From NCBI GenBank assembly GCA_964530825.1, contig CAZHCA010000007.1, positions 113,451 to 177,450 of the forward strand: DNA of 64,000 bases, given 5' to 3'. The position numbers and the translations under genes were made by a program. Shown here piece by piece: positions 43,337 to 52,616 of the stretch (within the stretch, counting starts at the first letter, position 1; each line of letters opens with the position of its first letter). The notes under the pieces are model-generated. The model was not told where the DNA came from, did not search any database, and saw nothing but the letters and a program-made list of their open reading frames with translations. This DNA is from CAZHCA01 sp964530825. GTDB lineage: Bacteria; Bacteroidota; Bacteroidia; Chitinophagales; Saprospiraceae.

Positions 43337-44392
43337 ATGCTTAAGAACCCGACTCCCCAAAGAATTGCGCTTTTTTCTTCTCTTTATATTCTGCTTTGCG
43401 CAGCCATGGGGTTGCTGTTTTTTCTTATCCCTCTGCCCTTGGGCAGCATGCCCCGCTGGCCGCAGGCGTTGTTGTGGGGTGCGGTGGTTTTCTTTGCCAG
43501 CTATTTCATTCAAATTTACTACCTGAAGAAATACATTTACCGCAAGATCAAGCTGATCTATAAAACTATCCACAAGCATAAGGTAGCTCCCCAGGACAAG
43601 AATAAAAGCATAAATATCCGGACCGATATCATCGATGAGGTAGGAAAGGAGGTGGCAGAATGGGCCGACAACCAGGCCAAAGAACTGGCGCGGTACAAGA
43701 CTTGGGCCGAATATCGGCGACATTTTGTCGGCGATATCTCCCACGAACTGAAAACGCCCATCTTCAATATTCAGGGCTACGTCCACTCGCTGCTCGACGG
43801 CGGACTGGAAGATGCCAACGTGAACTATAACTTTTTGTCGCGGGCAGCTAAAAACGTAGACCGCCTGCAGACCATCGTGGAGGACCTGGAAGCCATCTCG
43901 CGGATGGAGTCGGGCGAGCTCATCCTCGAGATCCAGATATTTGATATCCGTAAGCTGGTCGAGGAAGTATTCGAGGACCTCGAGATCAAGGCCAGGGAAA
44001 TGAATATCTGCTTAGAGCTGAAAGAGGGCGCTTCCACTGGTTACAAGGTGAAGGCCGACCGCGAAACGGTGCGGCAGGTGCTGAGCAATCTCATTCTCAA
44101 TTCCATCAAGTACGGAAAAGAAGGCGGTCGTACTAAGGTGGGCTTCTACGACATGGATAGCAATGTACTCATCGAAGTGGCTGACAACGGAATCGGCATC
44201 AATCGCAAGCATATTAACCACGTCTTCGATCGCTTCTACCGGGTCGACAAAAGCCGGTCGCGCGACCGGGGCGGGTCGGGTCTGGGCCTATCGATCGTCA
44301 AGCACATCATTGAGGCACACCACCAGACCATCAACGTGCGCAGCACCCCGGGGCTGGGATCAACCTTTGGCTTTACCCTGGAAAAGGCTTGA
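43337..44392 (+). CDS. Sensor histidine kinase, PhoR-like
   Basis: A 351-aa kinase. Two N-terminal membrane helices (about 10-32 and 45-63) enclose only a very short loop. A cytoplasmic linker follows, then HisKA with His136 (GDISHELKTPIFN), and a HATPase domain with the N-box NLILNSIKYG, G1 box ADNGIG and G2 GGSGLGLSIVKHI. With almost no periplasmic part, it probably senses within the membrane or cytoplasm, or through a partner. It is the second gene of a two-component operon. Confidence 0.93.
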   Translation: MLKNPTPQRIALFSSLYILLCAAMGLLFFLIPLPLGSMPRWPQALLWGAVVFFASYFIQIYYLKKYIYRKIKLIYKTIHKHKVAPQDKNKSINIRTDIIDEVGKEVAEWADNQAKELARYKTWAEYRRHFVGDISHELKTPIFNIQGYVHSLLDGGLEDANVNYNFLSRAAKNVDRLQTIVEDLEAISRMESGELILEIQIFDIRKLVEEVFEDLEIKAREMNICLELKEGASTGYKVKADRETVRQVLSNLILNSIKYGKEGGRTKVGFYDMDSNVLIEVADNGIGINRKHINHVFDRFYRVDKSRSRDRGGSGLGLSIVKHIIEAHHQTINVRSTPGLGSTFGFTLEKA

Positions 44393-44441
44393 TGCTTCCG
44401 GGAAAACCGCCTTTTTTTGCAACCGAACTGAAACGCGGCGG

Positions 44442-46349
44442 ATGATTAACGCAACTAACATTTATATACAATACGGCGATCGCATATTGCTGGATCGCAT
44501 CAATCTGGTTATTGGCGAGCGCGATAAGGTGGGACTGGTAGGTCGCAACGGAGCTGGCAAATCGACCTTGCTGAAAATTATCGCCGGACACCAGCGACCC
44601 CAGGAGGGAAGCGTTAGCCGGCCATCCAGCAGCACCCTGGGCTTCTTACACCAGGAAATGGATCTACCGAAGGGTAAAACCATTAAAGAGGAAGCCATGA
44701 CGGCCTTCGAAGAGCCGCGCCGAATTGAAAAGCGCATTGACGAGATCAACACGGAGTTGGGTGAGCGTACCGATTACGAGAGTGACGCTTACGCAAAGCT
44801 TATCGAAGAACTGGCTGACCTCAACGATCGCTTCCTGTTGCTGGGTGGTAACACCATGGAGGCCGATACCGAGCGCATTCTGCAGGGCTTGGGTTTTAAA
44901 TCTACCGACATGGCCCGGCTGACCGATGAATTTAGCGGCGGCTGGAAGATGCGTGTCGAACTCGCCAAGATGCTGCTGCGGCGCCCCGACTACCTGTTGC
45001 TCGATGAGCCCACGAATCACCTAGATATCGAATCAATTATCTGGCTGGAGCAATTCCTGCGCGACTACCAGGGAGCGGTGGTGGTCATCTCCCACGATAA
45101 AGAATTCCTGAACAATATTACGCAACGTACTATAGAAGTCGAGTTGGGCAAGGTCTACGACTATAAAGCTCCTTACCAAAAATTCGTAGCCTTGCGGGCC
45201 GAGCGGCGCGAGAAACAGCGCGCTGCCTACGAAAACCAACAACGGGTGATTGCCGACAAAGAGCGGACCATCAACCGCTTCATGGCCAAGGCTACCAAAA
45301 CCAAGATGGCCCAATCGATGCAAAAGCAGCTCGACAAAATGGAGCGCATCGAGCTCGATGATGTGGATAACGCTGTGATGAATATCCGCTTTCCGCCGGC
45401 GCCCCGCTCCGGTCAAATAGTGGTGGAAGCAAAAAATCTGGTCAAAAATTACGGTGAATTGCTGGTGCTGGACCAGGTCGACATCAAAATGGATCGGGGC
45501 GACCGGGTTGCTTTTGTCGGCCAAAACGGACAGGGCAAGACCACCCTGGCCAAAATACTGGTCAATGAGCTCAACCATACTGGTGGCGAACTGGAAATAG
45601 GGCATAACGTACAAGTGGGCTATTATGCCCAGAACCAATCCGACACCCTACAGCACGACCTTACAGTGCTGGAAACCATGGAAAACGCTTCTCCTCCAGA
45701 AATGCGCCCCCAACTGCGCAGTATCCTGGGTGCTTTCATGTTCAGCGGCGAAGACGTCGACAAAAAAGTGTCGGTCCTGTCTGGAGGCGAGCGAGCTCGC
45801 CTGGCGCTGGCTTGTCTTTTGCTTAAGCCATTTAATCTGTTGGTACTCGACGAACCGACTAATCACCTCGACATCCAATCGAAAGATGTACTGAAGCAGG
45901 CCCTGATGCATTACGATGGCACAATGATCGTCGTCTCTCACGACCGCGAGTTCCTGGCAGGTCTGACCAACCGTACCATCGAGTTTCGTAACCAGCAGCT
46001 GCACGACCACCTGGGCGATGTCAATTTCTTTCTGGAAAAACGGCAGCTCGGCGATATGCGCCAGGTGGAGATGTCGAACCAGTCAAACGGCCACACCGCC
46101 GACCCGAAGCCGGAGCTGAGTTTCGAGGAGCGCAAAAAGCTGATGCGTATCATCAGTGGCGCCGAGAAAAAAGTGGAAAAGCTGGAGGCCGAAATCGCCC
46201 GCCTCGAAGAGCAGATGGCAAAGCCCGACTTTTACGACCAACCCGAAGCACCCACGGTAATGCTACAATACGAGGAGAAAAAACAAGCCCTCGAAGCCGC
46301 CATGGAGGAATGGGAAAACGCACAACTCGAATGGGAAGCCTATGAATAA
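44442..46349 (+). CDS. ABC-F family ATP-binding cassette protein
   Basis: A 635-aa soluble protein with two ABC ATPase domains and no membrane segments. Walker A motifs are GRNGAGKST and GQNGQGKTT; Walker B regions are LLLDEPTNHLD and LVLDEPTNHLD; signatures are FSGGW and LSGGERAR. The charged linker between domains includes KATKTKMAQSMQKQLDKMER. A C-terminal coiled-coil region (about 550-635) resembles Uup. ABC-F proteins act on the ribosome or replication rather than in transport. I chose the start at 44442: the open frame extends into the upstream kinase gene, but the cassette begins INATNIYIQYGDR. The gene overlaps the next one by 8 bp. Confidence 0.93.
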   Translation: MINATNIYIQYGDRILLDRINLVIGERDKVGLVGRNGAGKSTLLKIIAGHQRPQEGSVSRPSSSTLGFLHQEMDLPKGKTIKEEAMTAFEEPRRIEKRIDEINTELGERTDYESDAYAKLIEELADLNDRFLLLGGNTMEADTERILQGLGFKSTDMARLTDEFSGGWKMRVELAKMLLRRPDYLLLDEPTNHLDIESIIWLEQFLRDYQGAVVVISHDKEFLNNITQRTIEVELGKVYDYKAPYQKFVALRAERREKQRAAYENQQRVIADKERTINRFMAKATKTKMAQSMQKQLDKMERIELDDVDNAVMNIRFPPAPRSGQIVVEAKNLVKNYGELLVLDQVDIKMDRGDRVAFVGQNGQGKTTLAKILVNELNHTGGELEIGHNVQVGYYAQNQSDTLQHDLTVLETMENASPPEMRPQLRSILGAFMFSGEDVDKKVSVLSGGERARLALACLLLKPFNLLVLDEPTNHLDIQSKDVLKQALMHYDGTMIVVSHDREFLAGLTNRTIEFRNQQLHDHLGDVNFFLEKRQLGDMRQVEMSNQSNGHTADPKPELSFEERKKLMRIISGAEKKVEKLEAEIARLEEQMAKPDFYDQPEAPTVMLQYEEKKQALEAAMEEWENAQLEWEAYE

Positions 46350-46569
46350 AGTATCCAAATATCGACTACTCTTATGGGCGGGCATGGTACCCCTAACAGC
46401 CGGTACCTTGATCGCGCAATCCGATTCGATCGATTACAAGGATACGCGCCAGTACGAAATCGGTTACGAGATCGGAAGCTGGCTGCCTTTTATCGTTATC
46501 TTCGGATTGGCTTTATTGGTTATTATCCGCACTTACCGGCTCTCGCGGCGCCCACCAGGCGAAAGTTAG
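46342..46569 (+). CDS. Small membrane protein of unknown function
   Basis: A 75-aa protein with an N-terminal signal-like helix (LLLWAGMVPLTAGTLIAQ) and a second membrane helix (WLPFIVIFGLALLVIIRTY) ending in a basic cytoplasmic tail. Its start overlaps the ABC-F gene by 8 bp and its end overlaps the convergent DUF6438 gene by 4 bp, so translation is probably coupled to the ABC-F gene. Nothing identifies a function. Confidence 0.6.
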   Translation: MNKVSKYRLLLWAGMVPLTAGTLIAQSDSIDYKDTRQYEIGYEIGSWLPFIVIFGLALLVIIRTYRLSRRPPGES

Positions 46570-47327
46570 TTACTGGGGCGGTGGGTCGCTACATGATTGA
46601 ATTGGGCGCCGACCACCTGCTCATCAGCCCGGATCTTTTCGATCATCTGCTGGGGGGCCATGGCTACCGTATCATAGGCGATTAAATAGTAATTATCCTG
46701 GCCGGTGAACTGCTCAAGGACGCGAACATGCTCTTGCCGGTATTTTTCTTTCCAAAAATAACCGCTCACACCTGGGACTAGATGGACGACAATCTGGTCC
46801 CGAAACGTCTGCCGCAAGGGCGCCCCGGTAGTGCGGGTATCGCCTTCGGCTGTTTTTTCCTCCCAGTCTCCGGCCGTGGCGATGTCCCAGAGGGCATCCC
46901 GCAAGTCTACGAATGCATCGGGAAACCGGGATTTTCCTTTCAAAGTCTTTTCATATTTACCATCGTGTAGGACGACCGTCGACTGGGCAAGGTCTGCAGG
47001 TTCCATGCTGAAAATTTCTTCCATGACCCAGTAGTTGTTGGCGGTCAGCAAGTCGCGGACTGACTGTATTTCGGCCTCGCTCAGCTGGCGAATATAGGTC
47101 CCTTCCCTTTCACTGAATTGGCGCCCTTCGTAGGTGGCAATCCCATTTTCGTAGATCGTCAAATTGAACACCGGGCAGGTGCCGAAGCAAGGTCCCATTT
47201 TCAATTCCACCCAGGGCGTAAGCTCATCCAGGGGGATCTCGGTTAGTTTGGGATTACACATGGCGCCCAAGCCGATCAGGCTCAGCGCGACAACCATGCT
47301 TCTAATACCGGCTTTCGAGAAGGTCAT
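46566..47327 (-). CDS. DUF6438 domain-containing protein
   Basis: A 253-aa exported protein. The N-terminal hydrophobic segment (SMVVALSLIGLGAMC) might be an imperfect lipoprotein signal (Met at -1 is unusual). The DUF6438 core reads MGPCFGTCPVFNLTIYENG with its conserved CxxxC pair. The function of this family is unknown. It overlaps the OmpA-like gene upstream by 26 bp, so both form an operon, and it converges on the small membrane-protein gene. Confidence 0.82.
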   Translation of the reverse strand: MTFSKAGIRSMVVALSLIGLGAMCNPKLTEIPLDELTPWVELKMGPCFGTCPVFNLTIYENGIATYEGRQFSEREGTYIRQLSEAEIQSVRDLLTANNYWVMEEIFSMEPADLAQSTVVLHDGKYEKTLKGKSRFPDAFVDLRDALWDIATAGDWEEKTAEGDTRTTGAPLRQTFRDQIVVHLVPGVSGYFWKEKYRQEHVRVLEQFTGQDNYYLIAYDTVAMAPQQMIEKIRADEQVVGAQFNHVATHRPSN

Positions 47328-48303
47328 ATATGTCTTTTAAGTTGGGTTTGATGATGATTTCGGTACGTTCGTTGATAAGTTGCGCATTGGGGTTGTTACC
47401 GCCGGCGAGGGGTTCGTAAAAGCCTTTGCCGGCCGCTGTCAATTGCTGGCCGGGTACACCCGCCTCGATGAGCGCCTGAGTGACCAGCAAGCTTTTCTGC
47501 ATGCTCTCCACCCAGCTTGCTTGAAGGCTCCCGCCGCCGGTGTCGTGGCCGACCACCGAGATATTGACGTCGGAATAGCTACGCAGGACGCCGGCGACCA
47601 ACTGTATTACTTGTTGGCCTTGTTGATCGAGTTGCCCCGACCCGATGGCGCCGATCACCTGGGGGTTGATGGCTACAAATACCTCCAGGCCCCGGCGGGT
47701 CATGCTGGCGTCGCGGCCCAGGTGGTTGACCAATACCTGGTTCAGTTCGTCGTAGAGGGTACTCATGGTATTTTGCTTGCGGCCCAGGCGGGCCTGCAGT
47801 TCGGCGAGTTTCCAATTCTGCGTCTGGCTGCGGCCGGCGTTGCTGGCCGCTGATGGCTGCGGGGTTAACCCAAAGGGGTCCTCCTCGCCCGTAAAGGACG
47901 GATTGCTCGGCGTTACGGAAACGCCCGATTTCGGTGTGACGCTGTTGTTTTGAAGGTTAAAATTGTTATCGGCATTGGGATTGGTGCCGGTTTGCTGCAG
48001 CAGGGCGTCGTAACGCTGTTTGAGGTCACGGTAGCTGTTGTGCAAATTGCGGTTTTCCGCTTTCAAGGCCTCCGCCAGCCGTCCGGTCTCGCTGAGCAGA
48101 TCGCGGAGGCGCTCTTCTTCAGTTAGGTCACCCCCTTCGTGGGCAGGTTGCCCGTTGGACTGGCTTTTAGGTTGGGTTGTTTGGCGGGAAGCTTCGGCCC
48201 GGGAGGGAACGCCGCTAGCAGATTCAGGTGTTTTACACTGCCAAAGCAAAAGCGTCAGGAAGAGTAAAAGAATAGTAGGGATAAATCGATTGGATGTGTA
48301 CAT
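47302..48303 (-). CDS. OmpA-family lipoprotein
   Basis: A 333-aa outer-membrane lipoprotein. The signal ends with lipobox LLLWQC at about residue 23. A coiled-coil (about 60-100: RLRDLLSETGRLAEALKAEN) and an Asn/Ser/Pro-rich linker lead to a C-terminal OmpA-like peptidoglycan-binding domain (VISVVGH-type core: NISVVGHDTGGG, later LTAAGKGFYEPL and NERTEIIIKP). It probably links the envelope to peptidoglycan. It forms an operon with the DUF6438 gene, overlapping it by 26 bp. Confidence 0.88.
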   Translation of the reverse strand: MYTSNRFIPTILLLFLTLLLWQCKTPESASGVPSRAEASRQTTQPKSQSNGQPAHEGGDLTEEERLRDLLSETGRLAEALKAENRNLHNSYRDLKQRYDALLQQTGTNPNADNNFNLQNNSVTPKSGVSVTPSNPSFTGEEDPFGLTPQPSAASNAGRSQTQNWKLAELQARLGRKQNTMSTLYDELNQVLVNHLGRDASMTRRGLEVFVAINPQVIGAIGSGQLDQQGQQVIQLVAGVLRSYSDVNISVVGHDTGGGSLQASWVESMQKSLLVTQALIEAGVPGQQLTAAGKGFYEPLAGGNNPNAQLINERTEIIIKPNLKDIYDLLESRY

Positions 48304-48462
48304 GGTATTGAATATTGGTCCTGGTTCAGGAATCCAAAATAGGCATTTTTCCCTGGAAACGCATGATGACCATTAACCATCCATTAACGTTCCGGTCAGT
48401 AAACCGAGGCGAGGGCAGACCGTCCAAAAAGCGAAAATCATTATCAACAAAAACAAAACGCC

Positions 48463-48789
48463 ATGATTAAAAAAATCTTTTTAATCCTCGTCCTTATCGT
48501 AGCGGCTTTTTTTAGTGCACAGGCGCAAACCGGCACCCCGAAGGTAAAAGAACGCCAAGTGAACCAGCAGGTTCGCATTCGGCAGGGGGTACAGCAAGGC
48601 GATCTTAACCGCGTCGAGCAGGCGCGCTTACAAAAGCAACAACGCAGTATCAATCGCCAGAAAAAGGTTGCTAAAAGCGATGGAATCGTAACCAGAAAAG
48701 AGCGCGCCAGCATCCACAAACGCCAGAGTAACGCCAGTCTACGCATCTATCGCCAAAAAAATGACGGCCAAAATCGAGACGGGAATTAA
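48463..48789 (+). CDS. Small basic secreted protein
   Basis: A 108-aa protein with a clear signal peptide (IFLILVLIVAAFFSAQAQ). The mature part is rich in Gln, Arg and Lys and contains the pattern KSDGIVTRKERASIHKRQSN followed by ASLRIYRQKN. The DGxVTxxERxxxxxxQ arrangement recurs in small secreted proteins of several phyla and looks like an EF-hand-like loop, but the calcium ligands are incomplete. The earlier QGDLNRVEQARLQKQQRSIN is a similar, degenerate copy, suggesting an internal duplication. Function unknown. Confidence 0.72.
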   Translation: MIKKIFLILVLIVAAFFSAQAQTGTPKVKERQVNQQVRIRQGVQQGDLNRVEQARLQKQQRSINRQKKVAKSDGIVTRKERASIHKRQSNASLRIYRQKNDGQNRDGN

Positions 48790-48903
48790 AAAAAATGGAA
48801 ATTAACCAACCGCAAGACAACTCGTAGTGTCTTTAGTGTGAGTGTTAATCAATAGGCTAGTGAGTGTAAAGTAGGGGTTCGCAGCAATGCGGATCCCTTT
48901 CTT

Positions 48904-48911
48904 TATTTTTG
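48904..48911 (+). promoter_or_regulatory. Bacteroidota -7 promoter box (TATTTTTG) for the 164-aa secreted protein
   Basis: TATTTTTG matches TAnnTTTG and lies 16 bp before the ATG at 48928. Confidence 0.45.
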
Positions 48912-48927
48912 CCGGTAAAAAAACCGC

Positions 48928-49422
48928 ATGTGGATAGCTCTTTTTTGGTGTTTTGTGCAGGCGCCCGCATCGGCAGCCGGGCAAGAAACGCCTTCTGTCG
49001 ACTCGCTCCACCTTTTTATTGACGATCAGACCCTGAAAGTCGGATCGGAGGTATGCATTCCGGTGCGCGCCAGTTCCGCCTCTCAATTGCTGGGGATGCA
49101 GTTCACGCTATTTTGGGAAACCGGCAAGCTTGCTCTGACCGTTATTCAGGGCGGTGTATTGGAAAAACTAAACGACCAAAATTTCGGGAAGCGCTTGCAG
49201 GATAAGGGGGTGTTGACCTTCAGCTGGATCGACTACTCCTTAGAGGGGGTGAAACTGGACGAAGGTGCCGTTTTGTTCCGGCTCTGCTTCGAAGTAAGAG
49301 CACCTGCCGGAAGCCGAATAGCTATTGGCTTTCGGCAGGCACCTACCCCCTACGAGGCGGTCGATCGCTACGAGCGTTTGTTGCCGGTGCGTACTCGGGA
49401 CGGCACGCTCCTCGTCAAATAG
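48928..49422 (+). CDS. Secreted cohesin-like domain protein
   Basis: A 164-aa protein with an N-terminal signal (WIALFWCFVQAPASAAGQ). The mature domain shows the cohesin/CBM-like beta-sandwich pattern: LKVGSEVCIPVRASS, LLGMQFTLFWETGKLAL, GVLTFSWIDYSLEGV and AVLFRLCFEVRAPAGS. No dockerin partner or T9SS sorting domain is present. It may be a small surface or periplasmic binding domain. The family call is from pattern only. It ends 3 bp before the convergent RlpA-like gene. Confidence 0.7.
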   Translation: MWIALFWCFVQAPASAAGQETPSVDSLHLFIDDQTLKVGSEVCIPVRASSASQLLGMQFTLFWETGKLALTVIQGGVLEKLNDQNFGKRLQDKGVLTFSWIDYSLEGVKLDEGAVLFRLCFEVRAPAGSRIAIGFRQAPTPYEAVDRYERLLPVRTRDGTLLVK

Positions 49423-49425
49423 GCA

Positions 49426-50373
49426 TTAACCCCCTGGGGCGGCTTCCTCTAGGCTGACTACGAAGCCATTGATGTTGTACTTGCGTTTCATGTTGTCTTT
49501 GTAAGCATCCGCTTGCTCGCGCGTCTCGAAGGGGCCTAAGATGATTTTGTAAATCGGCTTGTCGTTGCCCGGCTCCACGTTGATCATAATATCTTTGAAC
49601 CACTGTGCCTGCAGGTCGGCGATGTGCTTGAGCACGTTTTGGTAGTCGGTCAGGGAAATGACCTGCACACCAAAACCCTCGGCCGGTACCCGGTTGAGCG
49701 AGATTTTATACAGGCCGTATTTTTGGTAGTCTTCGCCAACCCGGCCTTGGGACGGCATCGCTTCGGGTTGCGCAACCGGGCGGGCCGGGGTTGCGACCGG
49801 GTTGGTTATTGCTGGCGGTGACTGGCGGGCCTGGTTGTTTTCAGAGGGTTCGGAAAGAAGCGGGCGCTCCGGCAGCTGATTGCGGTTCTCGTAACTTTCC
49901 GGCGCATCGCGGATGGCGTTGCGTTTGTCTTCTTCCTGTTCGGCTACGCGGGCAGGTCTAGGGTCGGCCGTTCTGGCCTTGGGTTTTTCTTGTTCGCGCT
50001 CCGCCACGCCGGGCTTTCCCCTTTTGACAACTTCGACCTTGACGCGGGCCTCGCCGTCTTTAATCAGATCAAGCGCAGCAGCAGCGGCCCGGGAAAGATC
50101 GACAATCCGCCCTTTGATAAAGGGGCCTTTATCAATAACTTTGACCCGTACGGAGCGGTTATTATCTAGGCGCGTTACCTTCAGCAAAGAACCGTAGGGA
50201 TGAACTTTGTGGGCGCAAGTGTATTGGTTTTTGTTGTAAATATCGCCGTATGCGGTCTTGCGACCGTGGTAATCATCGGAATAGAATGAAGCCATACCGT
50301 ATTCCTGAGCGGAAAGCCATGCCACGGAGCAAATCACCAAACAAAACGTCAAGACGGATCCCAAAGCTTTCAT
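49426..50373 (-). CDS. RlpA-like protein with SPOR domain
   Basis: A 315-aa exported protein. A signal peptide (LTFCLVICSVAWLSAQ) leads into an RlpA double-psi beta-barrel domain (EYGMASFYSDDYHGRKTAYG, then YGSLLKVTRLDNNRSVRVKV and VIDKGPFIKGRIVDLS). The middle is disordered and charged. A C-terminal SPOR domain (about 235-310) binds denuded glycan at the division septum. RlpA is a septal lytic transglycosylase in some bacteria; activity here is unproven. Confidence 0.9.
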   Translation of the reverse strand: MKALGSVLTFCLVICSVAWLSAQEYGMASFYSDDYHGRKTAYGDIYNKNQYTCAHKVHPYGSLLKVTRLDNNRSVRVKVIDKGPFIKGRIVDLSRAAAAALDLIKDGEARVKVEVVKRGKPGVAEREQEKPKARTADPRPARVAEQEEDKRNAIRDAPESYENRNQLPERPLLSEPSENNQARQSPPAITNPVATPARPVAQPEAMPSQGRVGEDYQKYGLYKISLNRVPAEGFGVQVISLTDYQNVLKHIADLQAQWFKDIMINVEPGNDKPIYKIILGPFETREQADAYKDNMKRKYNINGFVVSLEEAAPGG

Positions 50374-50542
50374 AAGACTATTTTTTTAGCTAAACGAAAA
50401 ACTAAAGTAGAAAATTCCCTGGATTAAGTTACCCGTTGGTGGATAGCAGGTATCGCAACTCTTAATTTTTGTGGCCGGCTGCTACAACTGAACTAAAACC
50501 TGTATCGTACCATTTACAATAAAATAAACTGATAATGAGCCA

Positions 50543-51679
50543 ATGAGTAAGCACGGAAGAGTATTGGTGGCCATGAGCGGCGGGATCGACTCCACCGTGA
50601 CGGCTATGATGCTACACGAGCAAGGATACGAAGTGGTGGGCATCACTATGAAAACCTGGGATTACGCCAACTCGGGCGGCAGCAAGAAGGAGACGGGCTG
50701 CTGCAGCCTCGACTCGATCAACGACGCGCGCCAGGTGGCGGTAGATATGGGTTTTCACCATTTCATCATCGATATTCGGGACGAGTTTGGCGACTACGTC
50801 ATCGATAATTTTGTCGAGGAGTACATCGCTGGTCGTACGCCCAACCCTTGTGTACTGTGCAATACGCACATTAAATGGAGTGCCATGCTCAAGCGGGCCG
50901 ATGCTCTCGACTGCGAATTCATTGCCACGGGCCATTACGCCATTATCAACGAGCGCGCAGGGCGCAAATACGTTAGCAAAGCCGTAGACCGCAACAAGGA
51001 TCAATCCTACGTGCTTTGGGGCCTTAGTCAGGAGTGCCTGAATCGCAGCCGCTTTCCGCTGGGTGGCTACACCAAGCCCGAAGTGCGCCAGATGGCCTTC
51101 GATGCCGGTTATACCGACTTGTCGAAAAAGGGCGAGAGCTACGAGATCTGCTTCGTACCCGACAATGACTACCGCGGCTTCCTGAAGCGGCGCGTCGATG
51201 GGCTGGAAAAACGCGTGGCAGGCGGCAACTTTGTGAATACAAAGGGCGAAGTACTGGGCCAGCACCAGGGCTATCCCTTCTATACCGTAGGTCAGCGCAA
51301 GGGCCTGGGTTTGGCTTTTGGGGAGCCCATGTACGTAACCGAAATTCGGCCCGAAACGAATACCGTCGTACTGGGTACCCAGGACGAGTTGGTGCGCAAC
51401 GGGATGCAGGTCTACCAGATCAACTCGATGAAATACCCTGCCATCCCCGACGAACTGGAGGTAGTGACCAAGATCCGCTACCGTGACGGTGGCACTGTGA
51501 GCCGACTGCGCAACCAGGGCGAACAGGTAGGCGTGGAGTTCTATGCTAATGTCAAAGGGGTAGCTCCTGGCCAATCTGCCGTTTTCTACGAAAACGATGA
51601 TGTGATCGGCGGCGGCATCATTCACTCCAGCGTGCTGATCGAGCAGCCGCAGGTAGCGGCGAACAGCGAGCAACGCTAA
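50543..51679 (+). CDS. mnmA: tRNA-specific 2-thiouridylase MnmA
   Basis: A 378-aa enzyme that introduces the 2-thio group at U34 of tRNA-Lys, -Glu and -Gln. The PP-loop SGGIDS is at 12-17. Catalytic Cys103 (NPCVLCN) and Cys203 (SYEICFVPD) are present, and the C-terminal domain contains VGQRKGLGLAFG. Length and layout are typical. A TAATTTTTG near-match to the Bacteroidota promoter box lies 72 bp upstream. The gene seems monocistronic. Confidence 0.97.
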   Translation: MSKHGRVLVAMSGGIDSTVTAMMLHEQGYEVVGITMKTWDYANSGGSKKETGCCSLDSINDARQVAVDMGFHHFIIDIRDEFGDYVIDNFVEEYIAGRTPNPCVLCNTHIKWSAMLKRADALDCEFIATGHYAIINERAGRKYVSKAVDRNKDQSYVLWGLSQECLNRSRFPLGGYTKPEVRQMAFDAGYTDLSKKGESYEICFVPDNDYRGFLKRRVDGLEKRVAGGNFVNTKGEVLGQHQGYPFYTVGQRKGLGLAFGEPMYVTEIRPETNTVVLGTQDELVRNGMQVYQINSMKYPAIPDELEVVTKIRYRDGGTVSRLRNQGEQVGVEFYANVKGVAPGQSAVFYENDDVIGGGIIHSSVLIEQPQVAANSEQR

Positions 51680-51745
51680 AAATAAACTGTTGCTACTAAT
51701 CCCTCTTTTCTCCTATAATTTAAGGCCTGTGGTTAACTGACGCTT

Positions 51746-52504
51746 ATGGTTCGATCCACTTTCCTGCTATTGCTTTTCCTTCTTCTTACCACATGCACCG
51801 AAGAGACCGAGGTTGTCCCTATCGACTTTGGTTACGACTATTTTCCGCTGGGCGTCGGCCGGCAATGGACCTACCGCACCGATTCCCTCATTTACCGGCC
51901 CGGTGCGGGTAGCAACCAGGTCGATACGCTACGCCGTATGACCCGGGTCCGGCTCACAGACACCTTGCGTGACAATACCGGCGCCCTCCTCTACCGGGCC
52001 GAACGCTACGGCCGCACCGACAGTACCGGCTGGCAACTGCAATCCGTATTTACCCTGGGCCGCGAGGAGCAGCGCGCCTTCACCATCGAGGGGAATCTGC
52101 GCTTCATCTCTTTAGTCTTCCCAGTCGAGACCGGCCGGACCTGGGAGGGTCATGCCTTCCTTGATTCCTTTCAATTCTTTACAGTAGCGGGTAACCAGAT
52201 CCAGCTGCTCAAGAACTGGGATTACGCCTATGAGACCGTCGATGCCCCGTTCGCTTTGGAGGATACCAGCTACGGCCACACCACCACCGTACGTCTGGCC
52301 GAAGCCGAAAACATCATCGAGCTGCGGCGGGGCCGGGCTGTGTACGCCCGTGGGGTGGGCCTCATCTACCGCGAGCTCGACCTGCTCGATGCCCGCTGCG
52401 CCCTCTGCTGCGGTGGTGACCTGCAGGCCTGTCAAGCGCTGCCCTGGTCGGCACGCGCATACGTGGGTTTCAGCCTCCGGGAAGTTCTGATCGACTACCG
52501 TTAA
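51746..52504 (+). CDS. Hypothetical lipoprotein
   Basis: A 252-aa protein with an N-terminal lipoprotein signal (TFLLLLFLLLTTC). The mature part begins with a Tyr/Phe-rich pattern (DFGYDYFPLGVGRQWTYRTD) seen in many Bacteroidota lipoproteins of beta type. Near the C-terminus a cysteine cluster (ARCALCCGGDLQAC) might bind metal or form disulfides. No family was recognised. It is followed by rimM after 112 bp. Confidence 0.7.
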   Translation: MVRSTFLLLLFLLLTTCTEETEVVPIDFGYDYFPLGVGRQWTYRTDSLIYRPGAGSNQVDTLRRMTRVRLTDTLRDNTGALLYRAERYGRTDSTGWQLQSVFTLGREEQRAFTIEGNLRFISLVFPVETGRTWEGHAFLDSFQFFTVAGNQIQLLKNWDYAYETVDAPFALEDTSYGHTTTVRLAEAENIIELRRGRAVYARGVGLIYRELDLLDARCALCCGGDLQACQALPWSARAYVGFSLREVLIDYR

Positions 52505-52616
52505 AGTGGGTCGATACCTGGCGATGTACCTAGTGCACAAGAATTGACCGATTATCCATAATTTCGGCCCTAACCAAGCAGGGATTCGCCTCAGCCTGGG
52601 GCTGTAGTACAACAAA

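Noticed and set aside
44163..44441. Extension of the ABC-F gene into the upstream histidine kinase gene
   Set aside because: It runs in a different frame through the HATPase coding region and ABC-F proteins start directly with the first cassette.
50612..51673. 353-codon minus-strand open frame opposite mnmA
   Set aside because: It lies entirely inside the well-recognised mnmA gene and shows no protein motifs; typical antisense frame in GC-richer coding DNA.
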